Positions 17,710 through 26,437 of a DNA stretch of 64,000 nucleotides are shown one piece after another. A program made the position numbers and the translations under genes. Source of the stretch: Ga0077555 sp046154645 (GTDB lineage Bacteria; Pseudomonadota; Alphaproteobacteria; Rhizobiales; Hyphomicrobiaceae); assembly GCA_046154645.1 (NCBI GenBank), contig JBJXDZ010000122.1, forward strand, positions 149,710 through 213,709. Reading direction: 5' to 3'. Numbering within the stretch: the first letter of the stretch is position 1; each line of letters opens with the position of its first letter. The notes under the pieces were generated by a model. That model was not told where the DNA came from. It did no database searches and saw nothing but the letters and a program-made list of their open reading frames with translations.

Positions 17710-18432
17710 ATGGCAAATGACAACCGCGGCGAGACCGGCAACGACCGGCGCATGATGGGCTCGCTGCGCGACGCGCTGGCGGCGGCCGGCCAGCCCTCGA
17801 AGCCGCCGGCCGTAACGCCGCCGCTGCCTGCCGCCACACCGGTCGCACCGAACACCACCGTGACCGAGCTACCCATGACGAGTGCCGCGGCTGCGGTCCG
17901 TGAGGCCCGTGGCGGGGAACGTGGCGATGCTGGTCATGTGGAGCTCGAGGTGCCCCAGTCCAAGCTGGTGCGCAGCCTCGCGGCCAAGCCGGCTGTGAGC
18001 GATGGAACGGCGGCCAGAACCCAGCTGTTGCGCGGTCGCCAGAACATCAAGAAGGCTGATTTCTTCCAGGATCCGGTGGTCGGCTGGCTGGTCGTGGTCG
18101 GCGGCACCGGCCTCGGTGCCTTTCGCCCGATCTACGAGGGCAACAACACGGTTGGACGCGCCAAGTCCCAGCGCATTGCCATCGACTTCGGCGACGAGAC
18201 CATCTCCAATGAAGAGCAAGCCTACATTCGCTATGACTCGGTGGACCGAAAGTTTCTGCTCGTGCCCAATCTGGCAAAAACCAATATAGTGGCCGTGAAC
18301 GACCGCAAACCGACGGGTGCCGTCGAGCTTGCGGCCATGGATCTGATCACGATGGGGCGGACCCAACTCGTCTTCGTGCCATTCTGCGGTGGCGAGTTCG
18401 ATTGGGCCGAGCTGTCGGAGGCGAAAGGTTGA
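17710..18432 (+). CDS. FHA domain protein, degenerate binding loop
   Basis: This 240-residue soluble protein has a disordered Pro/Ala-rich first half (to about residue 95) and a C-terminal FHA-like domain. The domain contains NNTVGRAKSQ, DFGDETISNEEQAYIRYD and LAKTNIVAVND. The loop keeps Ser-Asn but has Gln in place of the usual His, so phosphothreonine binding is uncertain. Its ATG follows a strong AGGAGG. It sits 60 bases after the membrane FHA gene and 10 bases before the PP2C gene, clearly in one operon. Confidence 0.8.
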   Translation: MANDNRGETGNDRRMMGSLRDALAAAGQPSKPPAVTPPLPAATPVAPNTTVTELPMTSAAAAVREARGGERGDAGHVELEVPQSKLVRSLAAKPAVSDGTAARTQLLRGRQNIKKADFFQDPVVGWLVVVGGTGLGAFRPIYEGNNTVGRAKSQRIAIDFGDETISNEEQAYIRYDSVDRKFLLVPNLAKTNIVAVNDRKPTGAVELAAMDLITMGRTQLVFVPFCGGEFDWAELSEAKG

Positions 18433-18442
18433 TAACCGGGCG

Positions 18443-19234
18443 ATGTTGAAGTTCGTCTATGCCGGCCGTGCCAGCCAGGGAGCCCGTGCCTACCAGGAGG
18501 ACGCAGCCGATGTCTGGCCGGGAAGCGGGCCACTGGCGTCAGCCGTCAAAGGTGCGCCGCTCGCCGATACAGCACTGCTAGCGGTGCTCGCCGATGGCAT
18601 GGGCGGCCACGTCGGCGGGTCGCTGGCCAGCAACATGGTTTGTGGCGTGTTTCTCGAATGTTTCGCACGCGGCGACCATGATCTCGTCATGCGCTTGGCG
18701 CAGAGCCTTGACGCGGCCAACACCGCGATCCTGAAGAAGGTGACGGCTCAGCCACATCTCAATGGCATGGGCTCGACATTCGTGGCCGTCGCCTTTGGAC
18801 CAGCCGGCGCGCATTGGATCAGTGTCGGCGATAGCCCAATGTATCTGTTCCGAAAAGGGGAACTGACACGGGTCAACGAGGATCATTCACTCGCCCCCCT
18901 GCTCGACAAACTCGCTGCTGATGGCCGCATGGACGTGGATGTCGCGAAGAACGATCCCCGGCGCCATTATCTCCGCTCAGCCGTGACCGGCGAGGAGCTG
19001 GATCTGATCGACGCGTCGAAAAACCCCTTGGCGCTGGCGCCCGGCGATACCGTATTGCTGGCCAGCGACGGTATCCTCACCTTGTCCGAGGACGATATTC
19101 GCCGGAGGTTGCAAGCCTACAAGGACGACACGGTGGAGACGATCGCCGACGGCCTGCTGCGCGATGTCGAGAGTGCTGGCGATCCGCACCAGGACAACAC
19201 GACGCTGATCGTCGTGCGCGCACTCACAGTGTAG
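18443..19234 (+). CDS. PP2C family Ser/Thr protein phosphatase
   Basis: The 263-residue product contains the PP2C/SpoIIE-type metal and catalytic motifs in order: RAYQEDA, VLADGMGGHVGG, GMGSTFVAVAF, SVGDSPMYLF, LASDGILTL and DNTTLIVV. The Asp residues that bind Mn/Mg are present. It should remove phosphates placed by the neighbouring kinase. Its ATG is 10 bases after the FHA stop, so it is translated from the same message. No membrane helix is seen, so it is cytosolic. Confidence 0.92.
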   Translation: MLKFVYAGRASQGARAYQEDAADVWPGSGPLASAVKGAPLADTALLAVLADGMGGHVGGSLASNMVCGVFLECFARGDHDLVMRLAQSLDAANTAILKKVTAQPHLNGMGSTFVAVAFGPAGAHWISVGDSPMYLFRKGELTRVNEDHSLAPLLDKLAADGRMDVDVAKNDPRRHYLRSAVTGEELDLIDASKNPLALAPGDTVLLASDGILTLSEDDIRRRLQAYKDDTVETIADGLLRDVESAGDPHQDNTTLIVVRALTV

Positions 19235-19253
19235 TTTTACATCCGAGCAATCT

Positions 19254-19736
19254 ATGCCTGAACCCAAACAAGACGCCCCTGTGCTCGTCCAGGACGACCT
19301 CTCTGGCGCAGAAATCCGCCGCTTGATCGCCCGACATCTGCAAGGCATGCATGCCAATTCCCCGCCCGGGAGCGTGCACGCCTTCGACGTCGACAAACTC
19401 AAGGACCCAAGTGTCACATTCTGGTCGGCCTGGGTCGGTGGCCACATCGCCGGCTGCGGCGCACTCAAGCAACTGCCAGGGGCGTATGGCGAAATCAAAT
19501 CCATGCGGGTGGCGGACGCATTTCTCGGACGCGGCATCGGGAGGGCCATGCTGACACACATTATGGCCGAAGCCCGCAAGATGGGTATGCAACGGCTTTG
19601 GTTGGAGACGGGCTCTGCGCCAGCCTTCATCCCCGCGCTCAAGCTCTACGAAAGTGCGGGCTTTGCGCGTTGTGGACCCTTCGGCAGCTATGTTGCTGAT
19701 CCGTTCAGTGTCTTCATGACCCGCACCCTGGATTGA
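19254..19736 (+). CDS. GNAT family N-acetyltransferase
   Basis: This 160-residue acetyltransferase has the acetyl-CoA loop in KSMRVADAFLGRGIGRAML (about residues 82-100) and the C-terminal pattern RLWLETGSAPAFIPALKLYE, close to the YsnE-type GNATs. The acceptor is not predictable. It lies 19 bases after the PP2C stop with the same orientation, so it may be in the FHA-PP2C transcript, but similar genes are found in many contexts. Confidence 0.87.
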   Translation: MPEPKQDAPVLVQDDLSGAEIRRLIARHLQGMHANSPPGSVHAFDVDKLKDPSVTFWSAWVGGHIAGCGALKQLPGAYGEIKSMRVADAFLGRGIGRAMLTHIMAEARKMGMQRLWLETGSAPAFIPALKLYESAGFARCGPFGSYVADPFSVFMTRTLD

Positions 19737-19857
19737 CCCCTTGGCCCGGAAGACGCCGTAGAATCAATCGGGGCTTAACCAGCCGCCAGTCATTGGCAGT
19801 TGAAGCGATACCGCGTCCGGTCTAGGCATGGCGAAGCCCAAAGTAGGATCCACGCTC

Positions 19858-20106
19858 ATGTCAACCACGCTCCCTGATCGCCTGTCCATCAATCCGAACA
19901 GCCCGCACTACGACGAAGCCGTCCTCCAGCGCGAAGTCGGCATCCGGTTCAACGGGGCGGAGAAAACCAACGTCGAAGAGTACTGCGTCAGCGAAGGCTG
20001 GGTGCGGGTTGTCGCCGGCGCCGCCAAGGACCGACGCGGCAACCCGATGACCATCAAGCTCAAGGGCACGGTCGAGCCGTACTACCGCGACAGCAAGCCG
20101 GCCTGA
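19858..20106 (+). CDS. DUF3297 family protein
   Basis: The 82-residue product closely follows the DUF3297 pattern common in Proteobacteria: TLPDRLSINPNSPHYDEAVL, REVGIRFNGAEKTNVEEYC, SEGWVRVVAG and MTIKLKGTVEPYY. The start at 19858 gives the usual family N-terminus and has AGGA upstream; a start ten codons earlier is possible. No biochemical role is known for the family. It converges on the Ldh-family gene. Confidence 0.88.
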   Translation: MSTTLPDRLSINPNSPHYDEAVLQREVGIRFNGAEKTNVEEYCVSEGWVRVVAGAAKDRRGNPMTIKLKGTVEPYYRDSKPA

Positions 20107-20170
20107 CACTTGGGTTCCGGCGCCGCCGCCGTGGTGTGGCTCGGCGCGACTTGGGCGAACACTCCGGCCA

Positions 20171-21256
20171 TCAGGCTAACCTGATGCCCGTCATGGCGGC
20201 CATATCGCCTCGCGTCAGCCCGACCTTCTCGGCAGCGACCAGGATCTCCTCCCAAGTCGTCGTATCGACGGGGACGCCGTCCTTGAGGCGCTTGGCCTTC
20301 CACTCGCGCTCAGGCTCACCGGCAATACGGATTTTGTCGAAGCCTTCCGCGGGCGGCGCTTCCATCAGCCAGCCGAGGAAGCCGTCGATCTCGCGCTGGA
20401 AATGGTCGGACGTGCCAAGCTTGACCGGGTCGATCAGGATCGAAAGCATGCTGTTGACGACACGGCGCTTGCCTTGGTGCGGCTGGCGGCCGGTTTCGCC
20501 CCCGGTCAACGCGCCGCCGAGCAACTCCGCCATCAAGGCCAGACCGGATCCCTTGTGCTCACCAAACGGCAGGATGGCGCCATAGGGCGGCACGACAGAA
20601 AAGCGCGGGTCGGTCGTCGCGCGTCCTTTGTCGTCGATCAGCGTACCGGCCTCGACGTGCTTGCCCTTGTTGTGTGCGACGCGCGTTTTGCCCTGCGCGA
20701 TACGACTGGTGGCAAAGTCGAGCACGATCGGCGGCCCGGATTCGCGCGGCACGCCGATACAGATCGGATTGGTGCCGAAGCGACCATTGCCGCCGCCCCA
20801 CGGGGCCACGATGGGCCGCGACACAACATTGACGAAGTGCATGGAGACGAGGCCCGCCTCCACAGCTTGCTCGGCCCAATGACCGATCCGCCCGATGTGA
20901 TGGGCATTGTAGAGGCCTGCCGCGCAAATGCCATGCTTGCGCGCGCGCTCGATGGCCATGTTGGTGGCGTCGTGACCGATGACCTGGCCATAGCCGCACT
21001 GGCCATCCATGCGCACGAGACTGCCGGTATCGAGAATGATCTTTGGTGCCTGATTGATGGCGAGACCGCCCTCTTTCAGCGATTCGATGTAGCGCGGGAT
21101 CATGCCGACGCCGTGTGAATCGTGCCCTTTGAGATTCGCCTCGACCAGGTTCGTTGCGACGAGATGTGCCTCCCGGGCATTGGAACCGCCCTTCGCCACG
21201 ATCGCTTCGATGGCGCCGGTCAACTGCGGCACGGCAATGATGATGTCGTCGGCCAT
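20171..21256 (-). CDS. Malate/lactate dehydrogenase family oxidoreductase (Ldh2/YlbC-YiaK type)
   Basis: This 361-residue enzyme belongs to the type-2 malate/L-lactate dehydrogenase family, which reduces or oxidises 2-keto/2-hydroxy acids with NAD(P). Visible marks are KGHDSHGVGMIPRY with the catalytic His, DGQCGYGQVIG, HHIGRIGHWAE and the nucleotide-site region FGTNPICIGVPR. The ATG at 21256 gives the normal N-terminus, although the ribosome site is weak. The substrate could be malate, sulfolactate, ureidoglycolate or similar. It follows the AAA+ gene on the same strand after about 200 bases and is probably unrelated to it. Confidence 0.88.
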   Translation of the reverse strand: MADDIIIAVPQLTGAIEAIVAKGGSNAREAHLVATNLVEANLKGHDSHGVGMIPRYIESLKEGGLAINQAPKIILDTGSLVRMDGQCGYGQVIGHDATNMAIERARKHGICAAGLYNAHHIGRIGHWAEQAVEAGLVSMHFVNVVSRPIVAPWGGGNGRFGTNPICIGVPRESGPPIVLDFATSRIAQGKTRVAHNKGKHVEAGTLIDDKGRATTDPRFSVVPPYGAILPFGEHKGSGLALMAELLGGALTGGETGRQPHQGKRRVVNSMLSILIDPVKLGTSDHFQREIDGFLGWLMEAPPAEGFDKIRIAGEPEREWKAKRLKDGVPVDTTTWEEILVAAEKVGLTRGDMAAMTGIRLA

Positions 21257-21458
21257 GGGCTGAGGGTTCCGTGACTGGAGTGCGGTAAACTGACATCCCG
21301 ACAGTGGCATGTCGGGTCATCCTGGGCAATCACCGGGGCAGCGCATCCACACCACGCCCGTGGGCTGCGGCAACTGTCCTCAAATTTGTCCAGCCACAAC
21401 GGGACTCGCTGCTCTGCTGCACCGCGCCAGCCCTAATCTTCACCGCCCAGCCGCGCTG

Positions 21459-24400
21459 TCAGTCGACGTCCACCCCCATGATGTCGAACTCGCCGCCAAG
21501 CACGACATCGAGCTTGCCCGACCGCCAGCTGCCGTCGGCATTGCGCACCAGGGGTGACGGCTGACGGCGATAGCGCCGCACGACCGTTGCTGGACGCGGT
21601 GCCTTGGCAAACGCTTCGGCAAGCATAGCCCGCTGTTGCGCCTTGGACATGCTTCCAGATGGTGATGCCACCATCGACACCCGCGCCGCGATCCGGCTCT
21701 GCCCGTTCACGGTTTCCGACTGTTCGAGCACATGCATGCCGACTTCCCGCGCCAGCGTCCGGTGCGCCCCGAAGCCGCCGACAACAATGATTGGCAGTCC
21801 TTGACCCGAGAGCGGCTCAACCTCTCCAAGCTGCATGTTGCGTTTGCGGCACCAGGACCGATACATGTCGAGGATCTCGCGGTGCCACCGCGTCCCCTCG
21901 CGCCGCTCCTGCGCCTGCGTCTCGAGCACCGGCTCCACCAGCAGCGCCACTTCGACCGGTGTTGCCTCGTCGAAGTCCTTCAATCCGTCCTGCACCAGCT
22001 TCAGTTGCATCGCTTGACGGGCAACCACATCACGCGCAGCTGTTGCCGACTGCCGTCGCCGCCCAAGCCGCGCTTGCAATGATGAGGCCGTGCTGCCTGC
22101 GACCGCAAGTCGATCCATCAGCTCGTAACGCGTCAGAATGGCAAACCGGTCGTGGCGGGACCAGAAGCCGGTCGCATTGATGTCAGCCGCCAGACGGGCC
22201 TTCTCAGCCTCCCACTCAGGGGCGGCAAAGCGCGTCGCAATCACGGCGTGGGATGCCGCCAAGACCTCGATCTCCGCCAGCGACCCGGTTGGCGCCAGCA
22301 TGATCGCCGCCAAACTCGGCGGTGCGTCTGTCTCCGCCGTTTGGCTGGGCCACGCAGGTGCATCGCTAGAAATCGCCTCGCCGTCCCCGTCCGGATCGAC
22401 AAACTCGGCCTGGATGGCCGCGCCATCGCTGCGCACAAACACAAACTGCTCGCCCTCCGGCGCCCGCCGTTCGACAATGGCGGCGGCGAGAGGCGCCACA
22501 ACGTACTGATCAATGGCCCGCTTCAACGGCCGCGCGCCCATGTCCGGCGAGAAACCGCGCTCCAACAGGAATTCAAGCGCCGACGCTTCCCATTCGACGG
22601 CCCAGCCCCGATCCTTGAGACCGCGGCGTTCGTAGAGGCGCCCCAGTTCCTTCTGCAGGATACCGCGCATCAGTGCCCGCGTCAGCGGCTTGAAAACGAT
22701 GACATTGTCGAGCCGGTTCTGGAACTCGGGCCGGAAGGTCTGGCCAATGGCGCGCAACACCTGCTCATGCGTGTAGCTGCCCTGCACCGGTGCAAACCCA
22801 AGCCCCGCCGACTGATGGCTGGTGGCGCCAAGGTTTGTCGTCAGAATGATCAGGGCGTGGCGGAAATCGGCCGTCTGGCCATTGGCATCGGTCAGGCGCC
22901 CCTCGTCAAAGATCTGCAGGCACAGATCCCAGATCTGCGGGTTCGACTTCTCGAACTCGTCCAACAGCACCAGGGTAAACGGCTGCTTTCGGATCCGGCT
23001 GATGAGAGTATCTGCGTCCGGTGCCAGCCCTGGTCCGCCCGTGATCTTCACCACCGAATCCGGCGATTGATACTCGCTCATGTCGAGGCGAACCATGCGC
23101 TCGATCGACCCGAACAGATACTCGGAGAGGCACTTGGCTAGCTCCGTTTTGCCAGTCCCTGTCGGCCCCGCGAAGAGGAACACGCCGAGCGGCTTCATCG
23201 GATCATTGAGACCGGATTTCAGCATGGCGATCCGGTCCACGATACAGGATACCGCCTCGTCCTGGCCGATGACGCGCGCGGCAAAGAACCGCTTGATCTC
23301 TGCCAGATCAATGCGCTCACTGCCATCGAGCAGCGACCGCGGCAGCCCGGTCAGCTGGGCCAGCGTCTCAAGGACGTCGCCGCCATCAAGCGTGCGCCCC
23401 TTGGCCTGCTCGGCGCGCAACAGCGACACCCGCATCAGCGACAACGCCGAGCCCGGCAGGCACGAAGCCGACAGGTAATGCTGTGCGGCATCGATGGCGG
23501 TATCAGCAAACGACGGCGCAATCGTCAGCCGGAACTCAGCTTGCAGCTTATCGACCAGTGCATTGGCGAGCGGCCGTGTTTGGGCCGCATCAAGCGGCTC
23601 GAGACGGACCAACTCGAGGACGCGTCGCAGGGCCGGGCGCAATTGCAGGAGACGGGCAGCACTCATCTCGCTGGCCTCGGCCCAAATCACCAGGCGACCC
23701 GACGTGACCGCCGGCAACAGTTGATCGAGGATGCTGGCGCTCTGTCCGGAGTGGGTGCCGCTGAGGGCCATGCCGAGCAGGTCCGGCACGTACCAGATGA
23801 CACGCTTTGCAACGGACAGTTCTTCGATGGCTTGGCGGATCCGCCCTTCGAGTTGACCGATGTATTGCTGCCCCGCCTGCAGGTCGGCGCCCCCTGCCTC
23901 GAACACGCTCCAACCGCTTTGACCGGCGCCCTCGCTGAGCAACTTGAGAAAAGATGTCTTACCAGACAGCGGATCGCCGATGACCAGCAGGGAACGCGGC
24001 GGCGAACCGTTGATCGTTGTCTGGGCAACAGTCAAGTTATCGAGCCACGCATCGGGTTCGATCGGCCGATCCAGGGCGGAGGGTTTGTCCCAGAAGCGGC
24101 CGAGGGAGCTGAGGAACGACCCATCCGGAGGCCCACTGACCGGTCCATCCGTGGTCGCCGTTGTCTCACGCGGAGCTGGCGGCAGCGAGGCCGCAAGCTC
24201 AGCCGCAATGGGGTGCTCGATGCGCGACAGAAACTGGCGGATCTGCGGGTGGAGATCGCTCTTCCCGAGCACACCCGGACCGAGCTCAGGCCTTGTTTTT
24301 CGCGCCGCAAGCTGGCCGAAATAGATCTCGAACTCGCGATGCAGCATGGGCTGATCTATCCACCACTGATCGAGGTATTCCAGTGGTGCGCCCGCGGGCA

Positions 24401-25010
24401 CAGCGCCATCGAGCGTTGCGAAGTAATCGAGGGCCGACGCCATTTGCCAGATGCCGAAGCTGGGAAAGCACTTCACCACGGCATGGCCCGCCTTGCTGCC
24501 GTCATCTCTGGTCTTGAGTGCTGCAAGTGCCGCGCACGAATGAGGCCACGACGTGCCCATGGCATAATCCAGCACAAGATCGAACGGCGTGTCCGGGCTT
24601 GCGAGGATCTTCACCATCTCAACGAACTGTGGCTCGCGAGCGATCTCACGAGCATGCGGCGTTTTCTCGGTGAGAATCGTCATCGCATCGCACAGTCGGC
24701 GCAGCCTGACCGCGCGCGTCTCCGATACCGTGACATCGCTCCCGGTAGGCACCAGGGGAAGTGAACGCGGGGCTGGGGACGTCGCGACCCGACCATCTGG
24801 CTCAGCACCGGCGGAGGAGTCAGCTATGTGCCGCCGCTGCCGCAACAGCTCCCGTAACTCTCGCCACGGCACGACGCGGGCAGCAATCAGGCCTGTCAGA
24901 AAAGCTACCGCCAGCCAGAAAACGGACATCGGTCCTGCCATCGCTGCAATTGGCCCGAGCCATCCACGGCTCGCGGTCCCATCTTGCATCATCCGATCAC
25001 GGTTGCCCAT
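21459..25010 (-). CDS. Membrane-anchored double-AAA+ (Clp/Hsp100-like) ATPase fused to a release-factor-like C-terminus
   Basis: The 1183-residue protein starts with one membrane helix (about residues 28-48). A novel helical region (about 95-275) follows, then a first AAA module with Walker A GDPLSGKTS (345-353) and a degenerate Walker B. The second, Hsp100-type module is intact: GPTGTGKT (615-622), LVLLDEFEK (680-688), FRPEFQNRLD arginine finger and GARPLKR sensor 2 (825-831). Residues about 920-1183 resemble a class I release factor: GFWSRHDRFAIL, EILDMYRSWCRKR, GAHRTLAREVGMH and the tail LDVVLGGEFDIM. No GGQ motif is present. The gene faces away from, but sits near, kinase, FHA and PP2C genes, and lies just downstream of a lipoprotein gene. 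Confidence 0.88.
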   Translation of the reverse strand: MGNRDRMMQDGTASRGWLGPIAAMAGPMSVFWLAVAFLTGLIAARVVPWRELRELLRQRRHIADSSAGAEPDGRVATSPAPRSLPLVPTGSDVTVSETRAVRLRRLCDAMTILTEKTPHAREIAREPQFVEMVKILASPDTPFDLVLDYAMGTSWPHSCAALAALKTRDDGSKAGHAVVKCFPSFGIWQMASALDYFATLDGAVPAGAPLEYLDQWWIDQPMLHREFEIYFGQLAARKTRPELGPGVLGKSDLHPQIRQFLSRIEHPIAAELAASLPPAPRETTATTDGPVSGPPDGSFLSSLGRFWDKPSALDRPIEPDAWLDNLTVAQTTINGSPPRSLLVIGDPLSGKTSFLKLLSEGAGQSGWSVFEAGGADLQAGQQYIGQLEGRIRQAIEELSVAKRVIWYVPDLLGMALSGTHSGQSASILDQLLPAVTSGRLVIWAEASEMSAARLLQLRPALRRVLELVRLEPLDAAQTRPLANALVDKLQAEFRLTIAPSFADTAIDAAQHYLSASCLPGSALSLMRVSLLRAEQAKGRTLDGGDVLETLAQLTGLPRSLLDGSERIDLAEIKRFFAARVIGQDEAVSCIVDRIAMLKSGLNDPMKPLGVFLFAGPTGTGKTELAKCLSEYLFGSIERMVRLDMSEYQSPDSVVKITGGPGLAPDADTLISRIRKQPFTLVLLDEFEKSNPQIWDLCLQIFDEGRLTDANGQTADFRHALIILTTNLGATSHQSAGLGFAPVQGSYTHEQVLRAIGQTFRPEFQNRLDNVIVFKPLTRALMRGILQKELGRLYERRGLKDRGWAVEWEASALEFLLERGFSPDMGARPLKRAIDQYVVAPLAAAIVERRAPEGEQFVFVRSDGAAIQAEFVDPDGDGEAISSDAPAWPSQTAETDAPPSLAAIMLAPTGSLAEIEVLAASHAVIATRFAAPEWEAEKARLAADINATGFWSRHDRFAILTRYELMDRLAVAGSTASSLQARLGRRRQSATAARDVVARQAMQLKLVQDGLKDFDEATPVEVALLVEPVLETQAQERREGTRWHREILDMYRSWCRKRNMQLGEVEPLSGQGLPIIVVGGFGAHRTLAREVGMHVLEQSETVNGQSRIAARVSMVASPSGSMSKAQQRAMLAEAFAKAPRPATVVRRYRRQPSPLVRNADGSWRSGKLDVVLGGEFDIMGVDVD

Positions 25011-25116
25011 GGTCGTGCAGCCGCGCCATCGGCAAGACGTTAACGGGCTCGTCCTGCGCCGGGATTGGCCGTTCGGATGCCGTTATCGGCAGCGTGATAT
25101 GGGGCTGAGGTCTGCG

Positions 25117-25695
25117 CTACTTCGAGCGCGACTTGGGTCCTTCAGCGGTCGCAGGCGCCGCCGCGCCATCGATCTTCTCGAGCAGAGCGGCGATTTGCGG
25201 CCCCGGAATGCCGATCTCGATCTCCGGCCCGCTGCGTGCGAAGAGTTTCAGCCGATAGCCTGTCGCCTTGGCCGAACGGAGCGCCGGTTCAGGGATCTCG
25301 ATCGACCAGGCTTCGTCATAGCTGCAGGGCTGGCCGGGCTTGCACTGCTGGTTGCCGGCGAGGCGCTCGGACTTGAGGATCGCACCGCTCGCGTCTCTTA
25401 CCGTATCGTAATTGCGCCGGCCCTCCGCAGTGTACACGACGCCCACGCGGAGGAACGTTTGCGCTTTCCCGGTCTGACGATCGAGGCGGGCGGAAAGGGT
25501 GAGCGCCAGCGTGTTGGAGCCTTCTCCAACACGCGCCTCGGGAAGCGTAATCTCTCGGTAAGGCTTAGCTGGCTCAGCCTTTGCCGCGCCGTCCGGTGCA
25601 GCCTGTTGCAAGGGTGGCCCACTGCCACCAGCGCAGGCTGTGATCTGCACGGCAATCAGGACGCCCGCAAAGATCCGCAATCCTCTTGCTCGCAT
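25117..25695 (-). CDS. Lipoprotein of unknown function
   Basis: The 192-residue product has a classic lipoprotein leader (LRIFAGVLIAVQITAC followed by AGG), predicting lipidation at the Cys near residue 21. The mature part is a small beta-rich domain with LALTLSARLDRQTGKAQTFL and NQQCKPGQPCSYDEAW; the two spaced Cys may pair. No family was recognised. The ATG at 25695 has AAGG seven bases upstream; one two codons earlier is possible. It lies 106 bases upstream of the AAA+-release-factor gene in the same direction, so it may be its envelope partner. Confidence 0.75.
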   Translation of the reverse strand: MRARGLRIFAGVLIAVQITACAGGSGPPLQQAAPDGAAKAEPAKPYREITLPEARVGEGSNTLALTLSARLDRQTGKAQTFLRVGVVYTAEGRRNYDTVRDASGAILKSERLAGNQQCKPGQPCSYDEAWSIEIPEPALRSAKATGYRLKLFARSGPEIEIGIPGPQIAALLEKIDGAAAPATAEGPKSRSK

Positions 25696-25774
25696 CCGCA
25701 TGCCTTGATTCCGCCCCGCCTTCACAGCCGCCATTTGATCGGCGAAGGCGGCGGATTTGCGGTTCAGCCCCACG

Positions 25775-26437
25775 TCAGGCTGCGATCGGGTGCTCGGGGA
25801 ACGAGAGCTGCTCGCGGGCCCGCCACTCATTCGTCACGTAATTGATGATGATGGACTTGCGCACCCCCTCGATCCGGCGGGCCTCGAAGCCGTGGTAGGT
25901 ATTGTTGGAGGGGATGAACACCAGGGCTGCGTTCGGCTCGAACGGTGATGCGCCGACGTGCCGTTTCTCGCCGTCGTAGATGTCGGTACCGAGATTGCGG
26001 TGGCTCGCATCCTTCGACAAGTACAGCAGCATGGTAAACACCTTGACACCGAGGTCGGTGTGCGGCTCCAGCCAGAACCCATCGGTGTCTTGCGCATACT
26101 CCAGCCGCAGATAGCTGCCGGCGAGTCTGGTGCCGAACTTTTGCTCGATGGTGCTGGTGACAACCTTCGACTGGAACGCATCCGCAAAAGCCGCCACGCT
26201 GGGATACTTGGCACGGTTCTCGACGTCGAAGTACTTGCGCGTGGCGTTATGCAATTCGCGTTTTCCGGAAAGACCGCCCAGCGCTGGCGGCGGAAATGGC
26301 AGCTCGGTAATCGTATCCGCCACGTCTTTCGGCAGGCAATCCTTCAAGAACCAATGGCGATAGGGCTGCTCGGCCTGCTTGGCCACAGCAAAGCTCTGGA
26401 GCAGCGTGCCGACGACGGCTTCGGATGAATGGGTCAT
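25775..26437 (-). CDS. 2-oxoglutarate/Fe(II)-dependent oxygenase
   Basis: This 220-residue protein has the double-stranded-helix oxygenase pattern. The iron ligands appear as the His and Asp of WLEPHTDLGVKVFTMLLYLS and the distal His of NTYHGFEARR. The 2-oxoglutarate-binding Arg is in GVRKSIIINYVTNEW. SYLRLEYAQDTDGFW precedes the iron site. The ATG at 26437 has AAGGGAG upstream. The substrate is not predictable. It is 79 bases upstream of the lipoprotein gene and might belong to the same transcript. Confidence 0.85.
   Translation of the reverse strand: MTHSSEAVVGTLLQSFAVAKQAEQPYRHWFLKDCLPKDVADTITELPFPPPALGGLSGKRELHNATRKYFDVENRAKYPSVAAFADAFQSKVVTSTIEQKFGTRLAGSYLRLEYAQDTDGFWLEPHTDLGVKVFTMLLYLSKDASHRNLGTDIYDGEKRHVGASPFEPNAALVFIPSNNTYHGFEARRIEGVRKSIIINYVTNEWRAREQLSFPEHPIAA

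Noticed and set aside
14344..25695. Type VI secretion system
   Set aside because: Kinase, FHA, PP2C and a Clp-like ATPase recall T6SS control genes, but none of TssB/C/E/F/G/K/L/M, Hcp or VgrG is in the window. The ATPase also has a membrane anchor and a release-factor tail, unlike ClpV.
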